A stretch of DNA of 64,000 nt, taken from an uncultured bacterium (GTDB taxonomy: Bacteria > Myxococcota_A > Polyangia > Polyangiales > Houyiibacteriaceae). A program made the translations under genes and the position numbers. Below the pieces are notes generated by a model that made no database searches, was not told where the DNA came from, and saw nothing but the letters and a program-made list of their open reading frames with translations. The stretch is from NCBI GenBank assembly GCA_938024995.1, contig CALJDU010000041.1:1-64000 (forward strand), in the 5' to 3' direction. Shown here piece after piece: positions 19,346-29,207 of this stretch. How positions within the stretch are numbered: position 1 is the stretch's first letter; every line of letters begins with the position of its first letter.

Positions 19346-20371
19346 ATGAGTTCTCTTGGACCGACCCCCACGATGGCGCACGGCATTACGCTCGAGCACC
19401 ACATCTTGCGCCGCCAGCGCGCTGTTCCCGAAGCGACCGGCGAGCTCACTCGCTTGTTCCACCAGCTCTCGCTCGCGTCGAAGATCATCGCGAGCAAGGT
19501 GGGCAAGGCGGGCCTCGCCAACGTGCTGGGTTTGACCGGCGACGTGAACGTGCAGGGCGAAGAGGTTCAGAAGCTCGATATCTTCGCGAACAACACCATC
19601 GTGAGCTGCGTCGAAGCCAGCGGCACGGTCTGCGTGATGGGCAGCGAAGAGGTCGAAGAGCCGATCGCGATCTCGCCGCACCACCCGAAGGGGAAGTACG
19701 TGCTCCAGTTCGATCCGCTGGACGGCTCTGGCAACATCGACATCAACGCCTCCATCGGGACCATCTTCTCGATTCACCAACGCAAGACCGAGGGGACCGG
19801 TCCGGGCAACCTTGGGGACTGCTTGCAGCCAGGTCGCGACCTCGTCGCGGCGGGCTACATCATTTACGGCTCGTCCAACATGCTCGTCTACTCGACCGGC
19901 GACGGCGTCCACGGCTTTACCCTCGACCCCGCGATCGGCGAGTTCTTCCTCTCGCACGAGAACATCGTGATCCCCGAACGCGGCGACACGTATTCGATCA
20001 ATGAGGGCAATTATCATCGCTGGAGCGAACCGACGCAGCGATGGGTCGACTGGATCAAGCGCCCCGGCGCCGACGACAAGAAGGCCTACCGCCTCCGGTA
20101 CATCGGCGCGATGGTCGCGGACTTCCACCGCACTCTCTTGACCGGCGGGATCTTCGTCTATCCCGGCGACAGCAAGAACACGAACGGGAAGCTGCGCCTG
20201 CTCTACGAAGCATCGCCGCTCAGCTTCGTGGTGGAGGCGGCGGGTGGACGCGCGAGCTCGGGCGAGGAGCGCATCTTGGACATCGAACCAACCGCGCTTC
20301 ACCAACGCACGCCGCTGTTCATCGGGAGCAAGGGCGATGTGGACGACGCGGTCGCGAAGATCTTCGGCTGA
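19346..20371 (+). CDS. fbp: Fructose-1,6-bisphosphatase class 1
   Basis: GEEVQKLDIFAN, FDPLDGSGNIDINASIGTIFSI, GGIFVYPGD motifs. Confidence 0.95.
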   Translation: MSSLGPTPTMAHGITLEHHILRRQRAVPEATGELTRLFHQLSLASKIIASKVGKAGLANVLGLTGDVNVQGEEVQKLDIFANNTIVSCVEASGTVCVMGSEEVEEPIAISPHHPKGKYVLQFDPLDGSGNIDINASIGTIFSIHQRKTEGTGPGNLGDCLQPGRDLVAAGYIIYGSSNMLVYSTGDGVHGFTLDPAIGEFFLSHENIVIPERGDTYSINEGNYHRWSEPTQRWVDWIKRPGADDKKAYRLRYIGAMVADFHRTLLTGGIFVYPGDSKNTNGKLRLLYEASPLSFVVEAAGGRASSGEERILDIEPTALHQRTPLFIGSKGDVDDAVAKIFG

Positions 20372-20589
20372 GGGTGATGGATCTCTCGGTCGGCGGGATC
20401 GACACGATCGCCGCACGATCTCACCCCTCTTAGCGTCTCCGCGTGAGCAAACACGTGGCTTGTGTGCAGGGGTGCGCGACGCCCATCATGGGAATCTTTA
20501 CTTTCTTGCCTCGGCTCCCTTGCGCTCGACTGAAACAAGGTCCAAAAGTTGGCTTCGGGTCTTCAAACAGGCCTGTGTTATTTCGATCG

Positions 20590-20606
20590 GGCGACTGGAA
20601 GTCGCC
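20590..20606 (+). promoter_or_regulatory. Hairpin in leader of RRM protein gene
   Basis: ggcgact-gga-agtcgcc 22 nt before ATG 20628. Confidence 0.45.
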
Positions 20607-20627
20607 GCAAGTAGAGAGAGTTCAATC

Positions 20628-20882
20628 ATGAAGAAGCTTTTTGTCGGTGGTCTTAGCTGGGATACGGATGACCATGGTCTCCGCGCAGCGTTCGAGTCTT
20701 TTGGGGACGTCACCGACGCCAAGGTCATCACGGATCGCGAGACCGGCCGCAGCCGCGGTTTTGGTTTCGTGACGTTCGCCGACGCGGCCTCCGCGTCCAC
20801 GGCGCGTGACGAGATGGACGGCAACACGCTCGACGGCCGCAAGGTCAACGTCGACATCGCGCAGGATCGCCGCCGGCGCTAA
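20628..20882 (+). CDS. RRM-type RNA-binding protein
   Basis: KKLFVGGLSWDT (RNP2) and RSRGFGFVTF (RNP1). Confidence 0.93.
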   Translation: MKKLFVGGLSWDTDDHGLRAAFESFGDVTDAKVITDRETGRSRGFGFVTFADAASASTARDEMDGNTLDGRKVNVDIAQDRRRR

Positions 20883-20890
20883 GCGCCGCA

Positions 20891-20950
20891 GACGGTTCGC
20901 CGTCTACAGCGCAATCGAGCGCGGCCGAAAGGTCGCGCTCTTTGTTTTTA
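20891..20950 (+). terminator. Tandem hairpins ending in Rho-independent terminator
   Basis: agacgg-ttcg-ccgtct (20891-20906) then gagcgcg...cgcgctc (20918-20942) followed by tttgttttt. Confidence 0.85.
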
Positions 20951-21014
20951 ACCACCGTCGCTTTTGCCATCGTCCGGTTTTGCCATCGTCACCGCAGCGA
21001 GCGCGTAACCCGAC

Positions 21015-22265
21015 TCAATCGTTTTTGTTCCGGAGCTCCGCCAGCACTTCTCGAGCGCGCGAAAGCGTGATCACGCCTTCCGCGAAGATCACCTCCGCGA
21101 CCGCGTCCACGTGCTCCTTGGCGCCCGCCGCGACCGCGACGCTGCGCGCGTGCAGCCGCATGTGCCCGCGCTGAATCCCTTCGCCCGCCAGCGCTCTCAG
21201 GGCGGCCAAGTTGGACGCCACGCCCGCGGCGCCGCAAAGCATCGCGAGGTCGCGTGAACCGCGTACCTGAGCCACGTTCAGCGCGAAGCGGGCACCGGGA
21301 TGGACACGGCTGAATCCTGAAACGGTCCCGAGCGCCATCGGCATCTCGAGCGAGCCCACCAGAGCATCTTCTTCGTTTCGCCAAACACAGATCGGCGCGT
21401 AGCGTTCACCTCGCGCCGCGAAGGCGTGGGCTCCCGCTTCGACCGCGCGGAAGTCGTTTCCGCTCGCGAGCACGACCGCGTCGACCCCGTTCATGATGCC
21501 CTTGTTGTGCGTCGCGGCGCGGTAGGGATCGCGTTCCGCGAAACGCGACGCGCGGACGATTGCGCGAGCGAGCGGTTCGTCGATCGCGCTCCGAGGGACG
21601 CGGACGCGGACGCGGACCAAGCGCTGATCCGCGAGGTTGCTCAAGATCCGCAGACCCATGGTCCCGCGGGCGAGCCCCGCGATCGTCGGCGCGATCGCTT
21701 CCGCCATCGTGTTGACCATGTTGGCGCCCATCGCGTCCGCGCAGTCCGCGTGGAGGTGGACGACCATCATGCCCTCGCCCAAGTCGCGCACGCGAAGCGC
21801 TGTCGCGCCCCCGCCATACTGCGCGAGCTCTGGAACCCGCGCGTTGGCCTGCGCCAAGAGGGTGTCGGCGCGCGCCATGATCGCGACGCGCGCCGCTCCC
21901 GCGTCGGGCACCTCGTCGAGCTGGATCTGGGCGATCATGATCGACTCGTCCGCCTCGCACACGAACCCGCCTCCGGCCCGCGCGAGCTTGGCCGCGTGCG
22001 ATGCGGCGGCCACCACCGATGGCTCCTCGACGCACATCGGGATCAATCGATCCTCACCGTTGATGACGAAGTTCGTCGCGATCGAGAGCGGGAACGCGAA
22101 GGTCGCGACGACGTTCTCGATTAGTTGGTCCGCGCGCTCCACGGTGAGCCCGCCATCACGAAGGAGCTCGAAGACGTCGTCGGGAAGGTCCCTCGCCGCC
22201 GACACGAGCGCGCGGCGCTCTTCGATCGAGAGATGATGAAACCCTGGGAAGCGCGAGCCCTTCAC
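21015..22265 (-). CDS. mvaA: HMG-CoA reductase, class II-like
   Basis: MKGSRFPGFHHLSIEERRALV, ENVVATFAFPLSIATNFVING, GMMVVHLHADCADAMGANMVNTM, THNKGIMNG motifs. Confidence 0.93.
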   Translation of the reverse strand: MKGSRFPGFHHLSIEERRALVSAARDLPDDVFELLRDGGLTVERADQLIENVVATFAFPLSIATNFVINGEDRLIPMCVEEPSVVAAASHAAKLARAGGGFVCEADESIMIAQIQLDEVPDAGAARVAIMARADTLLAQANARVPELAQYGGGATALRVRDLGEGMMVVHLHADCADAMGANMVNTMAEAIAPTIAGLARGTMGLRILSNLADQRLVRVRVRVPRSAIDEPLARAIVRASRFAERDPYRAATHNKGIMNGVDAVVLASGNDFRAVEAGAHAFAARGERYAPICVWRNEEDALVGSLEMPMALGTVSGFSRVHPGARFALNVAQVRGSRDLAMLCGAAGVASNLAALRALAGEGIQRGHMRLHARSVAVAAGAKEHVDAVAEVIFAEGVITLSRAREVLAELRNKND

Positions 22266-23224
22266 AGCGTCGCGAGACCCGGCCCACCGAGCGGGAGCTC
22301 CACAATGGTCATCCCGGTCTGGGTCGCCGCGTTCGCGAACGCATCCGCGGCTTCCGCCCCTTGGAAGAACGCGATCGCGACGTCTCCTCCGCCGGCGCCG
22401 GACGGCTTGGCCCCGCCCTCGAAGGTCGAGGCGAGCGCGGCGATCTGCGAGAGGCTCTCGTGCGCGATGCCCGCGCCCGACTCTTTTCCGAGCCGGTACA
22501 TCCCGTCGCCATAGTCCGCGGCGAGCTCGACGATCCTCGCACAGTCACCGTCCGAGAACGCGGCCGCGAAACGGTTCGCGCGCCCGATCAGATCGTCCAT
22601 GACCTTGTCGTACGCCTTCGGCAGGCGCTGCTGGAACGCGCGGACAACCTTGACCAAATCGCTGGTGCGCGACTCGACGCCGGTCCAAATGATCTTCGCG
22701 GCCAGTCCCTCGGGCCACGTGAGGTTCTTCGCGCCCTCGGGCTGCAAGCGGCGATAGGAGATGAACCCGCCGAGCACCGAAGCGGCGACGTCTGCCCCGC
22801 TGCCTTGAGGCGCGATCTCGCAGTGTCCCTCGAGCGCGTCCGCGAGCACGCGGCGACGAATGTTGTCCTCGTTGATGTCGAGACCGAAGTGACGGTAGAC
22901 CGCGCCGGCGGCGCACGCGGCGGCCGCGGCAGACGAGCCGACGCCGAGCTTCAGGTCGCCACGACGGAGCTTGCGAACGTCGATGTTGAGCTCCGCGGAG
23001 ATCCGCCCCAGCCGACGCTCTGCAGCCGCTCGGGCCGCGGCCGCTTCCGGCATCTTGCGAACTCGGGTCGTCATCTCCGCGTCTTCGCGAACGAAGGTCG
23101 CGGTCGCGCGGGCCTGGACCGCGGCGACGATCGAGATCGCACCGTCGAGCACCGCGTACTCCCCCGAGAGCATCATCTTTCCTGGCGCGCTGACCCCGCC
23201 TGGCAGTTGTTGGCCGAACCTCAC
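22262..23224 (-). CDS. GHMP kinase, probable phosphomevalonate kinase
   Basis: SAPGKMMLSGEYAVLDG, KLGVGSSAAAAA, KPSGAGGGDVAIAF; located in mevalonate operon. Confidence 0.82.
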   Translation of the reverse strand: MRFGQQLPGGVSAPGKMMLSGEYAVLDGAISIVAAVQARATATFVREDAEMTTRVRKMPEAAAARAAAERRLGRISAELNIDVRKLRRGDLKLGVGSSAAAAACAAGAVYRHFGLDINEDNIRRRVLADALEGHCEIAPQGSGADVAASVLGGFISYRRLQPEGAKNLTWPEGLAAKIIWTGVESRTSDLVKVVRAFQQRLPKAYDKVMDDLIGRANRFAAAFSDGDCARIVELAADYGDGMYRLGKESGAGIAHESLSQIAALASTFEGGAKPSGAGGGDVAIAFFQGAEAADAFANAATQTGMTIVELPLGGPGLATL

Positions 23225-24198
23225 CGAAACACCTCGATCCCGTCCCCGAGCTTCATCGACAAGACGTTGGTCACGCCAGCCGCCTTACGCAAGGCGCGCT
23301 TCACTTTCCCCACACTCTCCGCCTCACAGACGGCCTTCACGTGCGGGCCCGCGTCCATCGTCGCCCACACCGAGGTGCCCTTGTCGCGGAGCCCACGCAC
23401 GACGTGCAGCGCGGCGAGCGTCGGCGGCTGCCAGTAGAGGATCCCGGGCGCCGCGCTCATCGCGCAGGCGTGAAACGAAAACGTGCTCTGCTCCATCGCT
23501 TGCCCGAGCTTGTCGAGGTCCCGCGCTTTGATCGCGCGCCGAACCTTCGCGTTCAGTTTCGGCGCGCGTTCCACCCACGCGTCGTAAAGCGGTGAGGTCT
23601 TTCGCGAGCGCTCCATGCCCTCCGTGGAGCCGACCTTCTTTCGCCCGGTCGCCGTGACCGCGACCACCAAGCGGAGGTCCCAATGCGACGAGGGGGCGAT
23701 GGGCTTCGCGGCGCAGCGCGGGTTCCCAGGCTTGCCCGCGGGAAGCTCGACGAAGCCACCGTAGATGGAGCGCGCTGCCGAGGCGCTGGACTGACGCGCT
23801 TCGCGGCTCAGCCGCTTGTCGTTCCAGGCCAGACCCGCCGCTGCCGACGCGGACGCTGCCAGGGCCGCGAAGCCAGACGCGCTCGAGGCGAGCCCCGCCG
23901 CGGTTGGGAATCGGTTCTCGGTCACGACGCGCGCACGGGTCTCGATCCCTGCGGCGGCGCGAACGCGGTCGAGGAGCTCCACCACGCGACCGATCTCTTT
24001 GGGCTTCGCGGTGCGACCGTCGAGCGAGACGCGATCACGGCGGAGCTTGGGCTCAAAGGCAACCGTGGTCTCCGTCACGAGCCCGTCGAGCGTCATGGAG
24101 ATGCTCGGGACCGCAGGGAGGTTGAGCGGGATGTCGCTCTTGCCCCAGTACTTGGCGAGCGCGATGTTGGCGCGAGCGATCGCGCGAGCTTCAGTCAT
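23221..24198 (-). CDS. mvaD: Diphosphomevalonate decarboxylase
   Basis: ANIALAKYWGKSDIPLNLPAVPSISMTLDGL, TAAGLASSASGFAALA motifs. Confidence 0.93.
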   Translation of the reverse strand: MTEARAIARANIALAKYWGKSDIPLNLPAVPSISMTLDGLVTETTVAFEPKLRRDRVSLDGRTAKPKEIGRVVELLDRVRAAAGIETRARVVTENRFPTAAGLASSASGFAALAASASAAAGLAWNDKRLSREARQSSASAARSIYGGFVELPAGKPGNPRCAAKPIAPSSHWDLRLVVAVTATGRKKVGSTEGMERSRKTSPLYDAWVERAPKLNAKVRRAIKARDLDKLGQAMEQSTFSFHACAMSAAPGILYWQPPTLAALHVVRGLRDKGTSVWATMDAGPHVKAVCEAESVGKVKRALRKAAGVTNVLSMKLGDGIEVFR

Positions 24199-24212
24199 GG
24201 CCTCTTCATTCC

Positions 24213-24257
24213 GGACGCGAGCATTGTGGACGCGAGCATTGTGGACGCGAGCATTCG
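24213..24257 (-). repeat. 15-bp tandem repeat x3 between mvk and mvaD
   Basis: ggacgcgagcattgt at 24213-24227, 24228-24242 and (last two nt differ) 24243-24257. Confidence 0.9.
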
Positions 24258-24259
24258 TT

Positions 24260-25159
24260 TCAGGCGCGAACGCCAGCGTCAGTGACGAACGCTTCGCTCG
24301 CCGTCTCTTGTACCGCGGACAGGACCGCTTCGGCGCGCGCATCATCGACGAGCGCGATCATGCAGCCGCCGCCGCCCGCGCCCGTGATCTTGGCGCCATA
24401 CGCGCCCGCTGCTCGTGCACCCCGACACATCTTCTCGAGCGTCTCGGTGGAGAGCATCAAAGAAGCCAAGAGCGCCTGGTTGAGGTCCATCAGTTGGCCG
24501 AGCGCGCGCAGGTCACCTGCTTCGACCGCGAGCTTCGCGTTGTTCACGAGCGCGGTGATACCGTCGAACACTTGCTCCACGCGCGCGGTGTCCTTTTGGT
24601 GCTGACGCGCGACCATCTCGACCATCTCTTTGGTGCTTGAGCTCTCGCCACAGTGACCAATGACGAGCTTGATCGGAGGAGCGTGCACCGGGACGAGCGG
24701 TTGATGACGTCGGTAAAGCGCGATGCCTCCGGCGGCCGCCATCGTGTTGTCGACGCCAGACGGGTTCCCGTGAAAGACGCGCTCCCAATCCAGCGAAGGC
24801 TCCGCGCGTTCATGTGGCGCCCGGTCCACGCCATGAAGAACGTCGAGCGCGTGCAACACAGCGACGCCGAGCGAGGCAGAGCACCCAAGCCCCGCACCTC
24901 CGGGGAGGCCCACTTCGGCGTGCACATGAACCGGTCGGTCGGGGTACTTGGCGAGCGCGACCGCGAACGCGCGGGCGAGCGGTTCGCCTTGGTCATCGGG
25001 CGCGAAGGACACGTCCCAGGGCGTCACGCTCAAGCGCGAGCTCGCGGCGTCGGTTGCGGTAGCCTCGACCCCGCGGCTCAACCCGGCGGCGAGCGCTGGG
25101 CGGTCATAGACCACCGCGTGCTCACCGAGCAGGATCACCTTGCCGCCAGCGAAGGGCAC
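24260..25159 (-). CDS. mvk: Mevalonate kinase
   Basis: GKVILLGEHAVVYDRPALAAGL, GLGCSASLGVA, KITGAGGGGCMIAL; GTG start inferred because the ORF extension overlaps the upstream gene. Confidence 0.9.
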   Translation of the reverse strand: MPFAGGKVILLGEHAVVYDRPALAAGLSRGVEATATDAASSRLSVTPWDVSFAPDDQGEPLARAFAVALAKYPDRPVHVHAEVGLPGGAGLGCSASLGVAVLHALDVLHGVDRAPHERAEPSLDWERVFHGNPSGVDNTMAAAGGIALYRRHQPLVPVHAPPIKLVIGHCGESSSTKEMVEMVARQHQKDTARVEQVFDGITALVNNAKLAVEAGDLRALGQLMDLNQALLASLMLSTETLEKMCRGARAAGAYGAKITGAGGGGCMIALVDDARAEAVLSAVQETASEAFVTDAGVRA

Positions 25160-25160
25160 G

Positions 25161-26195
25161 TCACACAGTGCGTATCGCGAGCTTGTGGGCGATGTCTTTG
25201 AGTCGTCGCACGCCGCCCGCGTGCAGGGGAGAACCATCGAGCGGGGCGAGCGCTTCTTCAAGCCTCGCCTTCACGCGGGACTCCACGCGGGCTTTCGCGC
25301 CACAGTCGATCACCAGCTGGGTCGCCGCCTGCACGTCCGCATCGGAAGGGTCCGGCGACTCGAGGACCTTCTTCAGGATCTCGCGCTCGGCCGCCGCGAC
25401 GGTGCGCTCCACCTCGGAAACGAGCGAGTTGCGCTTGCCGTGGCGGAGGTCGTCCCCCGGCTTCCCGGTCGACTCCATCGCGCCGAACGTGCCCAAGAGA
25501 TCGTCGGCCATCTGAAACGCTTCCCCGATCGGGTTCGCGAACGCCGTCAAGGCGTCAAGCTGTGCATCGGTCGCGTCGCCGAGGAGCGCGCCGATCAAGA
25601 TCGGTCCGCGGACGGTGTACGAGGTCGTCTTGAGGTCGTGCATCCGCGACACATCTGCGTTGGCGGTGAGATCGAGGTGCTGACCGAAGAAGACTTCCTT
25701 GTGTACCCGGATGAACTCCGCGAGCCCGCGCTTGAGACGCTCTGCGGGGAACGGCGCCTCAAGCATCAGCTCCCACGCGTAGGTCGACGCAAGGTCACCC
25801 GCCAGCACCGAGAGCGCCGCGGCGTCATGCTTGCTGTGGCTCCGCTCGTAGAGAATGTGGACCGCGGGACCGCCGCGCCGCTCGTCGTCTTGGTCCATCC
25901 AGTCGTCGTGAATGAGCAGGTAGCTCTGCAAGAGCTCAAGCGCGGCGCCGGCGGCGATGGTGTCGTCGAGAGAGCGCTCCGGCGCGACGCTCGCGAACCC
26001 CGCGGCCAACACGATCGGGCGCAGGCGTTTGCCGCCGCGCATCGTGAGCGAGTCGATGCCCTCGACGAGCTCCAACGAGTCTGCAGAGGTGTCGCGCGCG
26101 TGCCGGATCTGCGCGTCCAGATATCGTCGAAGCTTCGCGTCAACGTTCGCGCGGTGCGCTTTGATCCACTCGTCGGTGTTGTCGATCGTCTCCAT
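25161..26195 (-). CDS. Polyprenyl (FPP/GGPP-type) diphosphate synthase
   Basis: GGKRLRP, LIHDDWMDQDDERRGGPAVH first Asp-rich motif, GEAFQMADDLLG second region. Confidence 0.92.
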   Translation of the reverse strand: METIDNTDEWIKAHRANVDAKLRRYLDAQIRHARDTSADSLELVEGIDSLTMRGGKRLRPIVLAAGFASVAPERSLDDTIAAGAALELLQSYLLIHDDWMDQDDERRGGPAVHILYERSHSKHDAAALSVLAGDLASTYAWELMLEAPFPAERLKRGLAEFIRVHKEVFFGQHLDLTANADVSRMHDLKTTSYTVRGPILIGALLGDATDAQLDALTAFANPIGEAFQMADDLLGTFGAMESTGKPGDDLRHGKRNSLVSEVERTVAAAEREILKKVLESPDPSDADVQAATQLVIDCGAKARVESRVKARLEEALAPLDGSPLHAGGVRRLKDIAHKLAIRTV

Positions 26196-26288
26196 CACAA
26201 GGGCTCTAGGCGGAGCCGTGGCTGATCGCAAGAGAGGAATGAACGTGGCTTGCGCGATGTCTCAATCCATGGCCTGTTCCGCATCAAC

Positions 26289-27338
26289 ATGGCCGCCGAC
26301 ATCAAGCAACGCAAAGCAGATCACCTTGACCTCTGCGCGACCGACGCCGTCGCGTTTCGCTCAAAAACGACGCTGCTGGAGCACGTTCGACTGATCCATC
26401 AGTCGCTCCCCGATCTCGATCTCGATTCGATGGATCTCTCTGTCGAACTCTTGGGGAGGAAACTTCGAGCGCCGATCGTGATCGCCGGGATGACGGGCGG
26501 ACACGACCGTGCCGCCGACGTGAACCACACCCTCGCGTCCATCGCGAACGAGCGCGGCTACGGCTTCGGCCTGGGCAGTCAACGCGCGATGCAGAAGAAG
26601 CCGGAGACGGCGTGGACCTATCAGGTTCGCGAGAAGGCACCGGACGTCCTGTTGCTCGGCAACGTGGGCGTCGTCCAGGCCCGCGAGATGGATCCGGAGC
26701 TCATCAAGAAGATGCTCGCGGACGTCGGCGCGGACGCGCTCTGCATTCACATGAACCCCGCGATGGAGCTCGTGCAGCCCGAAGGCGATCGTGACTTCCG
26801 CGACGGCACCGAGACCATCGCGCGCTTGGTCAAAGAGCTGCCCGTTCCCATCGTTGGAAAAGAGACGGGCAACGGCATCTCACCGCAGACGGCGAAGAAG
26901 CTCTACGACGCGGGCGTGCGCACGGTCGACACGAGCGGCGCCGGCGGTACCAGCTGGGTCGGCGTGGAGACGCTCCGCGCGGAAGGCCAGAAGCGAGAGC
27001 TCGGCGAGCTGCTCTGGGACTGGGGTGTCCCGACCGCTGCGAGCGTGCACTTCGTCGCGAAGCAAGGCATGGCCGCGATCGCGACCGGCGGGATGCGAAC
27101 GGGCTACGACGTCGCGCGCGCGATCGCCCTTGGCGCTTCCGCAGGCGGCTTCGCCCGGCACGTCTTCATGGCGTTCATGAACGGCGGTCGCAAAGGCGCG
27201 GAGGACTTCCTCGACCAGGTCGAGAACGAGATCCGCGCGGTCATGCTCCTCGCGGGCTGCGGCACGGTCGCGGATCTGCAGAAGGCGCCACGCTTCATCA
27301 CAGGCGAGCTGCGCGACTGGATGCAGCTCACGGCCTAA
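26289..27338 (+). CDS. fni: Type 2 isopentenyl-diphosphate delta-isomerase
   Basis: IKQRKADHL, APIVIAGMTGGH, GSQRAMQ, VDTSGAGGTSW, ATGGMRTGYDVARAIALGA. Confidence 0.93.
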   Translation: MAADIKQRKADHLDLCATDAVAFRSKTTLLEHVRLIHQSLPDLDLDSMDLSVELLGRKLRAPIVIAGMTGGHDRAADVNHTLASIANERGYGFGLGSQRAMQKKPETAWTYQVREKAPDVLLLGNVGVVQAREMDPELIKKMLADVGADALCIHMNPAMELVQPEGDRDFRDGTETIARLVKELPVPIVGKETGNGISPQTAKKLYDAGVRTVDTSGAGGTSWVGVETLRAEGQKRELGELLWDWGVPTAASVHFVAKQGMAAIATGGMRTGYDVARAIALGASAGGFARHVFMAFMNGGRKGAEDFLDQVENEIRAVMLLAGCGTVADLQKAPRFITGELRDWMQLTA

Positions 27339-27355
27339 CGCGCGCGAGGAGACCG

Positions 27356-27805
27356 ATGCGAGACGAGATCACCGTCGTTCGCGTGAGCGCCTCGGACGTC
27401 CGGCCGCTTCGCGCAGAGGTCCTCCGCAAAGGGCTCCCGCTCAGCGAGTCGGTCTACCCCACCGACGACGAAGAGTTCACGACCCACCTCGCGGTGAAAG
27501 TGGACGGCGTCATCGTCGCGGTCGGGACGATGTTTCCCGAGCCGCGTACCACCGGCGCACGCGAACAACGCATCCGCGGGATGGCGGTCGAAGCGAGCGC
27601 GCGCTCACGCGGCTACGGCGGGGCGATCCTCTCGGCGTTCCACAAGATCGCGCTCCGCGATGGAACAGACGTCATCTGGTGCAACGCACGAGCGCGCGCC
27701 GTTCCGTTCTACTCGCGCCACCATTACTTCGTTGAAGGCGAGCCTTTCGAGCTCCCAAACATCGGACGCCACTTTGTGATGTCGCGGCGCGTTCGCAAGA
27801 GCTGA
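27356..27805 (+). CDS. GNAT-family N-acetyltransferase
   Basis: RIRGMAVEASARSRGYGGAILSAFHKIA acetyl-CoA binding motif. Confidence 0.85.
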   Translation: MRDEITVVRVSASDVRPLRAEVLRKGLPLSESVYPTDDEEFTTHLAVKVDGVIVAVGTMFPEPRTTGAREQRIRGMAVEASARSRGYGGAILSAFHKIALRDGTDVIWCNARARAVPFYSRHHYFVEGEPFELPNIGRHFVMSRRVRKS

Positions 27806-27844
27806 TGCCGTCGGAGGTCTGGCTGACGTCTTCGAGCAGAACAC

Positions 27845-28732
27845 TCAGTCCGAGGGGATCGCTCTGAGCGCGATCATCACCTCGGGCAGCTTCTTGGCCG
27901 CGACGCTCACGCGAGTCGGCATCCCGCCCGTGAGACCAAGCGCCGCGATCAGATCGACGCCGCTGTCGAAGCGGGCTGCGACCGTGACCGTGGACTCGTC
28001 GTGCACCAAAGAGATCCGCGCGAGCTCTTGGCCCATCAAGAGGAGCGCGGTCTTGTCGTAGCGATGCTCGCGCACCCGCGCGTCACACACCGCGATGTCA
28101 TCATCGACGACGTAACGCGAAGCCAGGCGACGGCTCTCGCTCTCCATTGCGCCAAACTCGTCCGACGCGCTCTCGAACACGCGGAGCAGCTCGCGATCCT
28201 GAGCGCCGTCGACGAGGTAGCGAACCATCAAGCCGCGCATCCCGTCATCACGCCAACGGCCACGGAGCGCCCGATCGAGGATCGAACCGCGCGGGCTGGG
28301 ACGGCCGAGACGCGTATCGATCGCGTAGGCATCCGCATCCGCGCCCTCGTAGGGCTCGAGCCCGCCGCGGATGAACTTGGCCGCCGCGCACAGACCATCA
28401 AAGTCCACGTGGCAGCACACCGTGTCGACCACCCCCGCCGCGGCGACGCGCTCTTCGGTCACCATCTCTGGACACGCGCCGTGCTCTTGCTTGGTCGCGA
28501 GGATGAAGCGCGGGTCATCGGCGTAGTCGACGTGCCGCTCGTGATCGTGGTGATCGATCCACATCGCGAGGCGATCACCAAGGTGACGAATGAACGGCAG
28601 GGTGGTCTTCTCGAAGCTCGCGCCACCCGCGTTGGTCGCGAACGCGATGTCGAGAACCGCGACGCGTCCCTGTAGAGACGACGCCTTGGGGAGTTTTCGA
28701 GGGGTGCCGTACGCGATGTTAGGAAAGGACAT
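27845..28732 (-). CDS. DHH-like phosphoesterase family protein
   Basis: MWIDHHDHE and HVDFDGLCAAAKF motifs. Confidence 0.6.
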   Translation of the reverse strand: MSFPNIAYGTPRKLPKASSLQGRVAVLDIAFATNAGGASFEKTTLPFIRHLGDRLAMWIDHHDHERHVDYADDPRFILATKQEHGACPEMVTEERVAAAGVVDTVCCHVDFDGLCAAAKFIRGGLEPYEGADADAYAIDTRLGRPSPRGSILDRALRGRWRDDGMRGLMVRYLVDGAQDRELLRVFESASDEFGAMESESRRLASRYVVDDDIAVCDARVREHRYDKTALLLMGQELARISLVHDESTVTVAARFDSGVDLIAALGLTGGMPTRVSVAAKKLPEVMIALRAIPSD

Positions 28733-29207
28733 CCCGCGCAGGATGAGGATCGTCGCCCGTCATGGCAACCGCTCCGCTCGGTGTGGCCAAGTTTGCGAGC
28801 AGAAAGAGGACGAACACCTTAAGGAGCATCCAGCCGATCTCGAGCTCGGCGTTGTGCTCGTTGAGCTGGTGCCCAACGAAGACAAAGCTGAGCGACAGGA
28901 GCACCTCGTAGATCGCCGCGAAGATGAGGGCGCCGCGGATCCTGCGCGTCGCTTTCGGGGTCGCTTCTTGGATGATGTCGATGGCCGTGATCGCGACGAG
29001 CACAGCGATCGCGACACCAACCACCTCGGCCCATTGCGAGACCACATGCCACTGCACAGGGGTTGTCGTGAGGTGCAGTGCTTCGTCATCCAAGACGTTC
29101 TCAATCAGTAGCGACTTCACGAGCTCAATGCTCGCGAGCAGACCCGTCGCCAACCCACCCACCGCGTAAAGCAGCGAGGCTCCCCCTATCCAACGACCTT
29201 GACTCAC
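28719..29207 (-). CDS. Small integral membrane protein, unknown
   Basis: Four hydrophobic segments in 162 aa. Confidence 0.6.
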   Translation of the reverse strand: MSQGRWIGGASLLYAVGGLATGLLASIELVKSLLIENVLDDEALHLTTTPVQWHVVSQWAEVVGVAIAVLVAITAIDIIQEATPKATRRIRGALIFAAIYEVLLSLSFVFVGHQLNEHNAELEIGWMLLKVFVLFLLANLATPSGAVAMTGDDPHPARDVLS

